Below, one piece after another: positions 8,576 to 16,979 of a stretch of DNA of 64,000 nucleotides. The stretch is from Sphingomonas jeddahensis (GTDB taxonomy: Bacteria > Pseudomonadota > Alphaproteobacteria > Sphingomonadales > Sphingomonadaceae): assembly GCF_001981525.1 (NCBI RefSeq), contig NZ_MPSB01000004.1:62001-126000 (forward strand), in the 5' to 3' direction. Position 1 is the stretch's first letter; every line of letters begins with the position of its first letter. Below the pieces are notes generated by a model. The model was not told the origin of the DNA and did not search any database. It was given only the letters and a program-made list of their open reading frames with translations. The translations under genes were made by a program, and so were the position numbers.

Positions 8576-11365
8576 ATGCGCCGCGTCGCCTCGCTTCTAT
8601 CTACCGCTGCGATTTTCGCCGCACTGCCGGCAATGGCGCAGGAACAGCCGAGCGCCGACCCAGTCGCCGCCGGCTCCGTCGAGCAGCCGCAGGACGCGCC
8701 TGTCAGCGACACAGATCTTGGCGCCAATCAACTTGGTGCGGGTGACATCGTGATCACCGCAACCCGCCGTGCGGAGCGCTTGGCCGACGTGCCGATTGCG
8801 GTTTCGGCGGTCAGCCAGGCCGCACTGCAGAATTCGGGTGCCAACGACATCCGCGGCGTTGCGCAGCTCGCCCCGTCGCTCCAGGTTTCCTCCACGGGCA
8901 GCGAGGCGAACGCCACCGCGCGCGTGCGCGGGATCGGCACGGTCGGCGACAACCCCGGCCTGGAAAGCTCGGTCGCGGTGTTCATCGACGGCGTCTATCG
9001 CAGCCGCACCGGATCGGGCCTCAACGACATCGGCGAGGTTGACCGGATCGAAGTGCTGCGCGGCCCGCAGGGCACGCTGTCGGGGCGCAACGCCTCGGCC
9101 GGCGCGATCAACATCTATACCAAGGCGCCGTCGCAGGACTTTGGCGGCTATGTCGAGGGCACCTACGGCAATTACGATAATATCCGTATCGCCGGCGCGG
9201 TGACGGGCCCGATCGTCAAGGATCTGCTGTCGTTCCGCCTCGACGGCGTGTTCAACAAGCGCGACGGCTTCTACGACGATGTCATCAACGACACCGACTA
9301 TAACGATCGCAACCGCTGGTTCGTGCGCGGCCAGTTGCTGTTCGAGCCAACCAGCGACCTGACCGTCCGCCTGCTGGGCGATTATACCTGGCGCGACGAG
9401 AAGTGCTGCGGCGCGGTCTATATCGACACGCGCGAGAAGCTGGATCCCACGCCGGGCGCGCCGGGCGACTTTACCGTCAATCCGAACGGCAACCGCATCG
9501 TCGACATCCTGCGCAGCCTAGGCGGCGTGCTGCCCAGCGCTGGCGATCCGTACAACCGTCAGATCGCCAACTCCCCCGGTCGCGCTTATTCGAACGTGAC
9601 CAAGGATTATGGCGGGTCGATGCAGATCGACTATAACTTCGGCAACACCTCGCTAACCTCGATCACCGCCTATCGCGAATACAAGTCGGGCAATGCGGCG
9701 GACATCGACTATGGCAATGTCGACATCGGCTATCGCGCCGACGACGGCCGCGCCTTCCGCCAGTTCCATACCTTTACGCAGGAAGTGCGGCTGCAGGGCT
9801 CGCTGTTCGACGACAAGCTCGACTGGCTCGTCGGCGGCTATTATTCGAACGAAGACCTGGTGGTCGGCGACAACCTCCAGTTCGGCTCGCAATATGGCGC
9901 CTTCGCTGCCTGCCGAGTTTTGTCGGGCCTACCCGCTGTAGTTCCGGGCGTTCCCGCCTCTGCTTATCGTGACCCATCGGCACCGGGTTGCCTTAGCGCG
10001 GTCGGAACGGCCGCGGTGACCGGGATCACTGGCGCCGCCGCTCCGCTGATCATCGGCAACCTTCGCCGGCTGTCGACGCTCAACAACCTGGGCGACCAGA
10101 ATGCGCGCTATTACCAGGACAGCGAGAATTATGCGTTCTTCACACACAATATCTTCAAGCTGACCGACACGCTGTCGATCACTGCCGGCCTGCGCTGGAC
10201 GCACGAGGCGAAGAATTTCCACGCCGATTTCAACAACACCAACACGGTCTGCCCGGCGCTCCAGGCGGGCACGGCGCAGGGCGGTCTCGGCGGGCTGCTC
10301 GCGAACCCGCAGCTTGCCGCTTTGGCTGGCGGCATCATCACGCTGGGCTGCACGGGCAACTCGTCCGTGGCGCTCAACGGACTCGATCTGCAGGACAATT
10401 TCGACGAGAGCCAGTTCACCGGCACTGGCGTTATCTCGTGGAAGCCGACGCGCGACGTGATGGTCTATGCCAGCTACTCGCGCGGCTACAAGGCGGGCGG
10501 CTACAACCTCGATCGGTCGGATCTCGGCTCGGCGCTGTTCCCGCGCAGCAACGCAAACGTCACCAACCTGCGCTTCGACCCGGAGAAGGTGAACAGCTAC
10601 GAGGCGGGCGTGAAATATTCGACCCGGCAGTTCACCGCCAACGTGACGGTGTTCCGTTCGGACTTCGAGAACTTCCAGCTCAACACGTTCAACGGCACCA
10701 ATTATGTCGTGCAGAACATCGGATCGTGCTCGGAAAGCCTGAACGGCGCCGATCAGGACGGCTCGGCGACGACGGGCGCTTGCTCGGCTGACGTGAAGCC
10801 GGGCGTGCGCAGCCAGGGTGTCGAGGTGGAGCTGGGCCTGTACCCGGCGCCCAACTTCGCGGTGAACCTCGGCTATACGCTGGCCGACACCAAGTTCCGC
10901 CGCAACCTGGTGGGCTCGGCGTCCGGCGAAGCGCTCGATCCGGCGCTGTTCCTGCTCGCCGGCAGCCAGATGTCGAACGCACCGCGCAATGTGGTGACGG
11001 CCTCGGTCAGCTGGACACCGGACATCGGCAGCTCGGGCCTGACCGGGCTGTTCTACGTCGATGGCCGCATGACCAGCGACTACAACACCGGTTCCGACTT
11101 GTTCTACGAGAAGGAGCAGGATGGCTTTTTCCTGATGAACGCGCGCGTCGGTGTGCGCGGGCCTGACCAGAACTGGTCGATCGAGGCCTGGGCGCAGAAC
11201 CTGTTCAACCAAGAATATCAGCAGGTCGCCTTCAACGCGCCGTTCCAGGGCGCAGGCAGCCTGGCGCAGACGGTCCGGCTCGGCACCACGCCGGCGAACC
11301 AGATCTTCTCGTCGTTCCTCGGCGAGCCGCGCACCTACGGCGTGACGCTGCGCAAGCGGTTCTGA
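8576..11365 (+). CDS. TonB-dependent receptor
   Basis: The 929-residue outer-membrane protein has a Sec signal (MRRVASLLSTAAIFAALPAM, cut after AQ). A short linker leads to a TonB box-like GDIVITATRR near residue 60. The plug domain carries VFIDGVYRSRTG and IEVLRGPQGTLSGRNAS. A 22-strand barrel follows and ends in the C-terminal aromatic signature (VTLRKRF). It should import a bulky nutrient using TonB energy. The plug class (PQGTLSGRN) is the CirA/FyuA-like type common in sphingomonads, where ligands are often plant or carbohydrate compounds, but the ligand is not readable here. An AGGAGA Shine-Dalgarno precedes the ATG. It appears to be monocistronic. Confidence 0.93.
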   Translation: MRRVASLLSTAAIFAALPAMAQEQPSADPVAAGSVEQPQDAPVSDTDLGANQLGAGDIVITATRRAERLADVPIAVSAVSQAALQNSGANDIRGVAQLAPSLQVSSTGSEANATARVRGIGTVGDNPGLESSVAVFIDGVYRSRTGSGLNDIGEVDRIEVLRGPQGTLSGRNASAGAINIYTKAPSQDFGGYVEGTYGNYDNIRIAGAVTGPIVKDLLSFRLDGVFNKRDGFYDDVINDTDYNDRNRWFVRGQLLFEPTSDLTVRLLGDYTWRDEKCCGAVYIDTREKLDPTPGAPGDFTVNPNGNRIVDILRSLGGVLPSAGDPYNRQIANSPGRAYSNVTKDYGGSMQIDYNFGNTSLTSITAYREYKSGNAADIDYGNVDIGYRADDGRAFRQFHTFTQEVRLQGSLFDDKLDWLVGGYYSNEDLVVGDNLQFGSQYGAFAACRVLSGLPAVVPGVPASAYRDPSAPGCLSAVGTAAVTGITGAAAPLIIGNLRRLSTLNNLGDQNARYYQDSENYAFFTHNIFKLTDTLSITAGLRWTHEAKNFHADFNNTNTVCPALQAGTAQGGLGGLLANPQLAALAGGIITLGCTGNSSVALNGLDLQDNFDESQFTGTGVISWKPTRDVMVYASYSRGYKAGGYNLDRSDLGSALFPRSNANVTNLRFDPEKVNSYEAGVKYSTRQFTANVTVFRSDFENFQLNTFNGTNYVVQNIGSCSESLNGADQDGSATTGACSADVKPGVRSQGVEVELGLYPAPNFAVNLGYTLADTKFRRNLVGSASGEALDPALFLLAGSQMSNAPRNVVTASVSWTPDIGSSGLTGLFYVDGRMTSDYNTGSDLFYEKEQDGFFLMNARVGVRGPDQNWSIEAWAQNLFNQEYQQVAFNAPFQGAGSLAQTVRLGTTPANQIFSSFLGEPRTYGVTLRKRF

Positions 11366-11370
11366 TCCAG

Positions 11371-11391
11371 GAGCGGGTCGTTCACCCGCTC
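11371..11391 (+). terminator. hairpin after TonB receptor gene
   Basis: An 8-bp perfect stem GAGCGGGT/ACCCGCTC with a 5-nt loop starts 6 bp after the stop. No T-run follows, so termination is only probable. Confidence 0.5.
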
Positions 11392-11397
11392 ATGACA

Positions 11398-11480
11398 GTC
11401 ACCCCGGACTTGATCCTGGGTCCTGCTTCCTCTCGCCGAGGCAGAAGGTTAGCGGGATCCCGGCTCAAGGCCGGGGTGAC
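11398..11480. repeat. bracketed palindromic repeat (CCCCGGA type)
   Basis: The left end is GTCACCCCGGACTTGATCC and the right end GGCTCAAGGCCGGGGTGAC, so the two ends are imperfect inverted copies around an unconserved centre. It is the same family as 16043-16126 and 16879-16963. Confidence 0.75.
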
Positions 11481-11484
11481 GTTG

Positions 11485-11868
11485 TTATGGGAGTGGCGGC
11501 TCCCACAATTCGATCGCGTTGCCCTCGGGATCGTGGATGCGCGCGAAGCGGCCCGTCTCGGGCGAATCCCACTCCTTGCGTGTCTCGACCGCAACGCCGG
11601 CCTTGGCCAACGTCTCGATCAAACCCGTGAGATCGCTGACACGCAGGTTGATCATGAACGCCTTGTCGGCAGGGAAATAGTCGGTGGTCGCCTTGAACGG
11701 GGCGAACACCATTGGACCGCCGGTTACCTGCCAGAACCATTCGTTCGGCTCGCCCGCGCCGGCAGCGTTGCAGCCGGCACCGACGCCGAGATGGTCGCGA
11801 TACCACGTACTGAGCGCGTCGGGATCACGCGCCCGGAAGAACAGCCCGCCCATTCCGAGTACCGGCAT
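11485..11868 (-). CDS. VOC family protein (glyoxalase/dioxygenase superfamily)
   Basis: The 127-residue protein shows the paired beta-alpha-beta-beta-beta modules of the vicinal oxygen chelate fold. It begins LGMGGLFFRARDPDALSTWY and ends with the frequent IHDPEGNAIELWEPP. The C-terminal Glu of ELWEP is a usual metal ligand. The first module lacks an obvious His ligand, so catalytic activity is uncertain. Members include glyoxalase I, dioxygenases and resistance proteins; substrate is unknown. A GGAG Shine-Dalgarno lies 8 nt before ATG 11868. Confidence 0.8.
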   Translation of the reverse strand: MPVLGMGGLFFRARDPDALSTWYRDHLGVGAGCNAAGAGEPNEWFWQVTGGPMVFAPFKATTDYFPADKAFMINLRVSDLTGLIETLAKAGVAVETRKEWDSPETGRFARIHDPEGNAIELWEPPLP

Positions 11869-11881
11869 TTCCCTCTCCTTT

Positions 11882-11977
11882 CGTCATGCCGGGCTAGTCC
11901 CGGCATCCAGTCCTCCGCGTCCTCAACACGATAGGAATGTGCGGCAAGGTGAATGACCGGACAAGCCCGGCATAACG
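11882..11977. repeat. bracketed palindromic repeat (GCCGGG type)
   Basis: The left arm CATGCCGGGCTAGTCCCGGCA is mirrored by ACCGGACAAGCCCGGCAT at the right. It is a diverged member of the window-wide repeat family, close to the copy at 47928-48023. It lies between the start of the VOC gene and the end of glnD. Confidence 0.65.
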
Positions 11978-11984
11978 GGTGGCG

Positions 11985-14732
11985 CTAGGCCGCCAGCTCC
12001 ACCGCCCGCCCCGCGGCGGCATCCAGCAGCCGCTTTTCCAGCGCCTTCAGTCGCGTGCCCGTCGCGATCTTGTCCCCGGTCAGATCGGTGAGGTAGAAAG
12101 TATCCACCGCGCGCTCGCCATAGGTGGCGACATGCGCCGAATGGATCGTCACCTTGGACTGAAACAGCGCATGGGCGAGCTGGTTGAGCAGCGCCGGCCG
12201 GTCGCGCGCATTCACCTCCACCACGGTAAAGCGGTTCGAAGCCTTGTTGTCGATCAGCACATTGGGTTCGATCCGGAACGCATCGGCGCGGGTGCGCGGC
12301 AGCGGCTTGGCCTTGAGGCGCTCGATCAATCTGCCGCGGTTTGCCAGTGCATCCTCGATCGCGGTGCGCAGCCGGGCGAGTTGCTCCGCCTCGTCAAAGG
12401 GGCGCCCTACCGGATCCTGGACGAGGAAATTGTCGAGCGCCATGCCGTCGCGCGTGGTGTGGATCCGCGCATCGATGATGTTGCCGCCGGCGACATGGAT
12501 CGCGCCAGCGATACGGTAGAAGATGCCGGGGTGATCCGCGGCATAGACGGTCACCAGCGTCGCGCCGCGTTGAATATAGACCTGCGCGTCGATCGCCAGT
12601 TGCGCATCGCCGACGCCCGCCACGAACCGCGCATTGTGGACAAGCACGTCTTCGGGCTCGGCGATCCAATAGGCTTCGGGCAAGCGGCGCACGAAAGCGG
12701 CGAGCTTCCCCTCGTCCCAGTCCAGCGCCGCAGCGAGGCCCTCCTGCTTGGCCGTGATCCGCTCGCCACGTCCGCGCTGCTTGTGGCCGAGCCGAAGAAC
12801 TTCCTCGCCCGCCTCATAGAGGTCACCGAGCAGCTGGCGCTTCCAGCCGTTCCAGGTGCCCGGCCCGACCGCGCGGATGTCCACAATGGTCAGGATCAGC
12901 AGCAAGCGCAGGCGCTCGGCCGATTGCACGATCGCGGTAAAATCAAGGATTGTCTTGAAGTCCGACAGATCCCGCTTGAACGCGGTGGCCGACATGATGA
13001 GGTGGTAGCGCACCAGCCACGCCACCGTCTCCGTTTCCGCTCGCGTCAGGCCGAAGCGCGGGCACAGCCGCTCCGCAACCGCGGCGCCGAGGATCGAATG
13101 ATCGCCCTCGCGGCCCTTGGCAATATCGTGCAGCAGCACCGCGACATAGAGCACCCGGCGCGAGACGATCTGCGAGGAAATTTCGGTGGCAAGAGGATGC
13201 TCGGCGGCGAGTTCCCCGCGTTCGATGCGGGCGAGCAGGCCGATGGCGCGGATTGTGTGCTCATCGACGGTGTAATGGTGGTACATGTCGAATTGCATCT
13301 GCGCGACGACGCGGCCGAAATCGGGCACGAAGCGGCCGAAGACGCCGGTTTCGTTCATCCAGCGCAGCACCAGCTCGGGATCGCGTGGGCTTGTTAGCAC
13401 ATCGAGGAACAGCGCGTTCGCGCGCGGATCGCGGCGGATGGTGTCGGCGAGCTTGGCGTCACGGGTGGCGGCGCGCATCGCGAGGGGATGTATTTCGACG
13501 CCGTGAAGATCCGCCAATGCGAAGATTTCCAGCAATCGTACCGGATCCTCGGCGAAAAACGCATCGTTCGGTAGCGCCAAACGGCCACGATCGAGCAGAA
13601 AGCCGTTTAGCTTGCGTGGCTTTCGGCGAAGTTGCGGCAAGCCAAAGCGGCGACCGCGGCCGGCGAACTGATCATCAATATGCGCCAGGAACACGCCAGT
13701 CAGCGCGCCGACGGTCTTCGCTTGCAGGAAATAATATTGCATGAACCGCTCGACCGCGGCTTTGCCGGGCCGGTCGGCGTAGCGCATCCGCTCGGCGATC
13801 TCGCGCTGCATGTCGAAGGTGAGGCGATCCTCGGCGCGGCCGGCCGCGAGGTGGAGGTGGCAGCGCACCGCCCAGAGAAAATTGTCGGCGCGGTGGAAGA
13901 GACGATATTCGTCTGGAGTATAGAGGCCGACATCGACCAGTTGCGCCGCGCGATCGACGTCATAGACATATTTGCCGATCCAGAAGAGCGCGTGGAGATC
14001 GCGTAGGCCCCCCTTCCCTTCCTTGACGTTGGGTTCGACGACGTAGCGCGTGTCCCCCATCTTTACGTGGCGCCCGTTGCGTTCGGCGAGCTTGTCGGCG
14101 ATGAACTGGCGCTCGGTGCCGCTCGTCACTTCCGCCCTGAAACGCGCCATTGCTTCATCGTACAAGGCCTCGTCACCCCAGACGAAGCGGCCTTCGAGCA
14201 ACGCAGTGCGGATCGTCACGTCGCTTTTCGCCTGGCGCACCATCTCGTCCAGCGAGCGAGAGGAGTGGCCGACCTTCAGCCCCATATCCCACAGACCGTA
14301 GAGCATGGATTCGATCACTTGCTCGGCCCATGGGGTCTGCTTCCAAGGCGTGAGAAAGCCGATGTCCACATCCGAGAAGGGCGCCATTTCGCCTCGGCCA
14401 TAGCCACCGACCGCGACCAGCGTCAGACGTTCGGCGGCGGTGGGATTGCTGAGTGGATAGAGCCGATCGGTGACCAGATCGAACAGCAATTTGAGCAATT
14501 GATCCACAAGGAATGCCTGTGCGTTCGCCGCCTCCAGTCCGCGCGACGGACGTTCCGCGAGGCGGCGCGCGATCTCGGCGCGGCCCGCGTCCAGCGCCTC
14601 TTTGAGCATCGCGGTAGCGGCGCGGCGAAGCAGGGCGGGATCATTGCCCTCCAGCGCCGTCAAAGAATCGGCAATCGCACGACGATCGATGATCGCGCGG
14701 CGGTTGGGCACATTGTCGAAGCGCATGCTCAT
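11985..14732 (-). CDS. glnD: [protein-PII] uridylyltransferase/uridylyl-removing enzyme
   Basis: The 915-residue protein has the four-part GlnD layout. The nucleotidyltransferase motif GGYGRGEMAPFSDVDIGFL lies near residue 110. The HD phosphohydrolase motif (LLHDIAKGREGDHS) is in the middle, and two ACT domains follow (VYAADHPGIFYRIAGAIH and VNARDRPALLNQLAHAL). It uridylylates PII when glutamine is low and removes UMP when it is high, so it is the nitrogen sensor of the cell. The start at 14732 (ATG, MSMRFDN) is preferred over an upstream TTG at 14741. Length agrees with alphaproteobacterial GlnD (about 900-940). No glnB or ntr genes are adjacent. Confidence 0.95.
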   Translation of the reverse strand: MSMRFDNVPNRRAIIDRRAIADSLTALEGNDPALLRRAATAMLKEALDAGRAEIARRLAERPSRGLEAANAQAFLVDQLLKLLFDLVTDRLYPLSNPTAAERLTLVAVGGYGRGEMAPFSDVDIGFLTPWKQTPWAEQVIESMLYGLWDMGLKVGHSSRSLDEMVRQAKSDVTIRTALLEGRFVWGDEALYDEAMARFRAEVTSGTERQFIADKLAERNGRHVKMGDTRYVVEPNVKEGKGGLRDLHALFWIGKYVYDVDRAAQLVDVGLYTPDEYRLFHRADNFLWAVRCHLHLAAGRAEDRLTFDMQREIAERMRYADRPGKAAVERFMQYYFLQAKTVGALTGVFLAHIDDQFAGRGRRFGLPQLRRKPRKLNGFLLDRGRLALPNDAFFAEDPVRLLEIFALADLHGVEIHPLAMRAATRDAKLADTIRRDPRANALFLDVLTSPRDPELVLRWMNETGVFGRFVPDFGRVVAQMQFDMYHHYTVDEHTIRAIGLLARIERGELAAEHPLATEISSQIVSRRVLYVAVLLHDIAKGREGDHSILGAAVAERLCPRFGLTRAETETVAWLVRYHLIMSATAFKRDLSDFKTILDFTAIVQSAERLRLLLILTIVDIRAVGPGTWNGWKRQLLGDLYEAGEEVLRLGHKQRGRGERITAKQEGLAAALDWDEGKLAAFVRRLPEAYWIAEPEDVLVHNARFVAGVGDAQLAIDAQVYIQRGATLVTVYAADHPGIFYRIAGAIHVAGGNIIDARIHTTRDGMALDNFLVQDPVGRPFDEAEQLARLRTAIEDALANRGRLIERLKAKPLPRTRADAFRIEPNVLIDNKASNRFTVVEVNARDRPALLNQLAHALFQSKVTIHSAHVATYGERAVDTFYLTDLTGDKIATGTRLKALEKRLLDAAAGRAVELAA

Positions 14733-14802
14733 GCGAAGCAATGTAAGGGGATGGCGGGGCAGCGGCCAATCCCCTCACGCACGCGCCCTTATTCGAGCTC
14801 AC

Positions 14803-16011
14803 TTATTCGTGACGAAGCGCGTCGATCGGGTTGAGCGCCGCCGCGCGCCGCGCGGGGAAGAAGCCGAACACCACGCCGATGATCGCGGAGATGGCGAAGG
14901 CGACCATGTTGATTGTCGGATCGAACGTCCACGGCACCTGCATCAGCGGCGTGGCGGCAAGGATCACCAGTTGCGCCAGGGCAAGGCCGACGAGGCCGCC
15001 GAGCATCGACAGCACCACCGCCTCGACGAGGAATTGCATCAGCACTTCGTTGGCAACCGCGCCGATCGCGAGGCGGATGCCGATCTCTCGCGTGCGCTCC
15101 GTCACTGACACCAGCATGATGTTCATGATCCCGATCCCGCCGACGACCAGGCTGATCGCCGCCACCGCCGCGACGATGCGGGTGAGCAGGGTCGTGGTGC
15201 CCGTCAGCGTGTCGCTGATCTGCTTTGTGTCGAAGATGTTGAAATCGTCCTGCTTGCCGCCGGCGATGTTGCGGCGTTCGCGCAGTAGGTCGCTGATCGC
15301 CGCCTGGACGACGGTAGTGGAATAGGCTTGGTCGACGCCAACCATCATCAGCCGGATGTCCCGGCTGCCGGTGAAGCGGCGCTGGACGGCCTTGATCGGC
15401 ATCACCACCGTATCGTCCTGATCGCCGCCGAAGCCGGCCTGGCCGCGCGTCGAGAGCACGCCAATCACGTCGCAGCTGATGTTGCCAATGCGCATGCGAT
15501 GGCCCACCGCCTCGCCGCCGCGGAACAGGTTCTGCCGCACGGTATTGCCAATGATGCACACCGACTTGCCGGCCTGTTCCTCCGCTGGCGTCCAGATGCG
15601 GCCCTGCGCGAGCGGCCAAGGCTGAACGGTGAAGATGCCGTTGGTCGTGCCTTGTACGGTGGTCGACCAGTTCGCGCCTTCGTAGATCGCGGTGGCGGTG
15701 GTCGACGCCTGTGGGGCAACCGCGGTGACGCCGGCGACCTGCTGTTCGATCGCGGTGACATCCTCCGGATCGAAATCTGGCGGGCGCGGGCCGCCGCCAC
15801 CGCGGCCGAAGCCCTGGCCGGGGCGGATCTGGAGCACGTTGGTGCCGAGCGCCGAGATTTGCTGCTGCACCGCGCTGGTGGTCGCCTTGCCGAGCGTCAC
15901 CATCGCCACCACCGCAGCGACGCCGATGACGATGCCGAGGATGGTGAGGAAGGAGCGCAGCAGGTGGCGGCGGATCGAGCGGATCGCGAGGACGAAGACG
16001 GTGCCGAACAT
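14803..16011 (-). CDS. MacB-type ABC transporter permease
   Basis: The 402-residue protein has one N-terminal transmembrane segment (LLRSFLTILGIVIGVAAVVA), a periplasmic MacB-PCD domain of about 230 residues, and a C-terminal FtsX domain with three transmembrane segments. The conserved ISLVVGGIGIMNIMLVSVTER and TREIGIRLAIGA motifs are present. In E. coli, ATPase and permease are one polypeptide; here they are separate genes, the arrangement common outside enterobacteria. With macA and the outer-membrane factor upstream it forms a tripartite mechanotransmission exporter across both membranes. Macrolides, peptides or lipids are possible substrates. A palindromic repeat lies between it and the ATPase gene. 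Confidence 0.88.
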   Translation of the reverse strand: MFGTVFVLAIRSIRRHLLRSFLTILGIVIGVAAVVAMVTLGKATTSAVQQQISALGTNVLQIRPGQGFGRGGGGPRPPDFDPEDVTAIEQQVAGVTAVAPQASTTATAIYEGANWSTTVQGTTNGIFTVQPWPLAQGRIWTPAEEQAGKSVCIIGNTVRQNLFRGGEAVGHRMRIGNISCDVIGVLSTRGQAGFGGDQDDTVVMPIKAVQRRFTGSRDIRLMMVGVDQAYSTTVVQAAISDLLRERRNIAGGKQDDFNIFDTKQISDTLTGTTTLLTRIVAAVAAISLVVGGIGIMNIMLVSVTERTREIGIRLAIGAVANEVLMQFLVEAVVLSMLGGLVGLALAQLVILAATPLMQVPWTFDPTINMVAFAISAIIGVVFGFFPARRAAALNPIDALRHE

Positions 16012-16042
16012 GTTACTTCCTCGCGCACCGGCCGCTTGCCAC

Positions 16043-16126
16043 CGTCACCCCGGACTTGATCCGGGGTCCCGCTTCTTCGCGGACGGTGACAAGGCAGCGG
16101 GACCCCGGATCAAGTCCGGGGTGACG
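16043..16126. repeat. bracketed palindromic repeat (CCCCGGA type), near-perfect
   Basis: CGTCACCCCGGACTTGATCC at the left is mirrored by GGATCAAGTCCGGGGTGACG at the right. Inside the ends GGGGTCCCGCT is mirrored by AGCGGGACCCC. It sits between the ATPase and permease genes of the efflux operon. A nearly identical copy flanks the other side of the ATPase gene. Confidence 0.85.
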
Positions 16127-16149
16127 AGTGTATGGGGTGAAGGAGTCGA

Positions 16150-16863
16150 TCATACCGATACCGCCTCCCGTTCGTGATGGTTGGCGTTGATGCGCTCCAC
16201 CAGCCCGTCTTTGAAGTGGACCACGGTGCGCGCGAAGGCCGCCATATCGGGTTCGTGCGTGACCATCAGCACAGTGATCCCCTCGCGGTTCAGGCCGCTG
16301 AGCAATTCCATGATCTCGACCGAGCGTTCCGAATCGAGATTGCCGGTCGGCTCGTCGGCGAGCAGCACGTCGGGGCGGGTGACGATGGCGCGGGCGATGG
16401 CGACGCGCTGCTGCTGGCCGCCGGACAGCTCGGCTGGCGTATGGTCCCACCAGTTCGCGAGGCCGACCTTGTCGAGCGCAGCCATGCCGGCATCGCGGCG
16501 CGCCTTGCGATCGTCGCCGCGGTAGAGCAGCGGCAGCTCGACATTCTCGAGCGCGCTGGTGCGGCTGAGCAGGTTGAAGCCCTGAAAGACGAAGCCGAGA
16601 TACTTGCGGCGCAGCAGCGCGCGCTGGTCGCGGTCGAGCGTTTCGACATGGTGGCCGCGGAACAGGAAGGTGCCGCCGGTCGGCACGTCGAGGCAGCCGA
16701 GGATGTTCATCGTGGTCGATTTGCCCGAGCCCGAGGGGCCCATGACGGCGATGAAATCGCCCGCGGCGATGTCGAGATCGACGCCCTTTAGCGCCTGGAA
16801 TGCGGTGGGGCCGGTGCCGAACACCTTGGTGATGTTGCGGAGAGAAATGAGGGGATCAGGCAC
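16150..16863 (-). CDS. MacB-type ABC transporter ATPase
   Basis: The 237-residue ATPase has Walker A GPSGSGKST near residue 42, the signature LSGGQQQRVAIARAI and Walker B VLLADEPTGNLDS. This is the MacB/LolD subclass. Although an open frame extends to 16950, those extra codons are the translation of the repeat at 16879-16963. The GTG at 16863 has an AAGGAGGG Shine-Dalgarno 5 nt upstream and is the real start. The protein powers the adjacent permease and is encoded between macA and the permease gene. Confidence 0.92.
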   Translation of the reverse strand: MPDPLISLRNITKVFGTGPTAFQALKGVDLDIAAGDFIAVMGPSGSGKSTTMNILGCLDVPTGGTFLFRGHHVETLDRDQRALLRRKYLGFVFQGFNLLSRTSALENVELPLLYRGDDRKARRDAGMAALDKVGLANWWDHTPAELSGGQQQRVAIARAIVTRPDVLLADEPTGNLDSERSVEIMELLSGLNREGITVLMVTHEPDMAAFARTVVHFKDGLVERINANHHEREAVSV

Positions 16864-16878
16864 TGAACCCTCCTTTCT

Positions 16879-16963
16879 CGTCACCCCGGACTTGATCCGG
16901 GGTCCCGCTTCTTCTCCGCCGTTGCGCAAGGCAGCGGGACCCCGGATCAAGTCCGGGGTGACG
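16879..16963. repeat. bracketed palindromic repeat (CCCCGGA type), near-perfect
   Basis: The sequence is CGTCACCCCGGACTTGATCC at the left and its exact mirror at the right, around a short variable centre. It is almost identical at its ends to 16043-16126. The two copies bracket the 714-bp ATPase gene. It lies 16 bp upstream of that gene's GTG start. Confidence 0.85.
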
Positions 16964-16979
16964 GGTGGAGAGGCATAGC

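Noticed and set aside
11979..13397. A 472-codon plus-strand frame opposite glnD
   Set aside because: Shadow of glnD with no recognisable domain and no credible ribosome-binding site.
16864..16950. N-terminal extension of the efflux ATPase
   Set aside because: These codons translate the intergenic palindromic repeat (a typical RIKSGV-like string), and a strong Shine-Dalgarno stands before GTG 16863.
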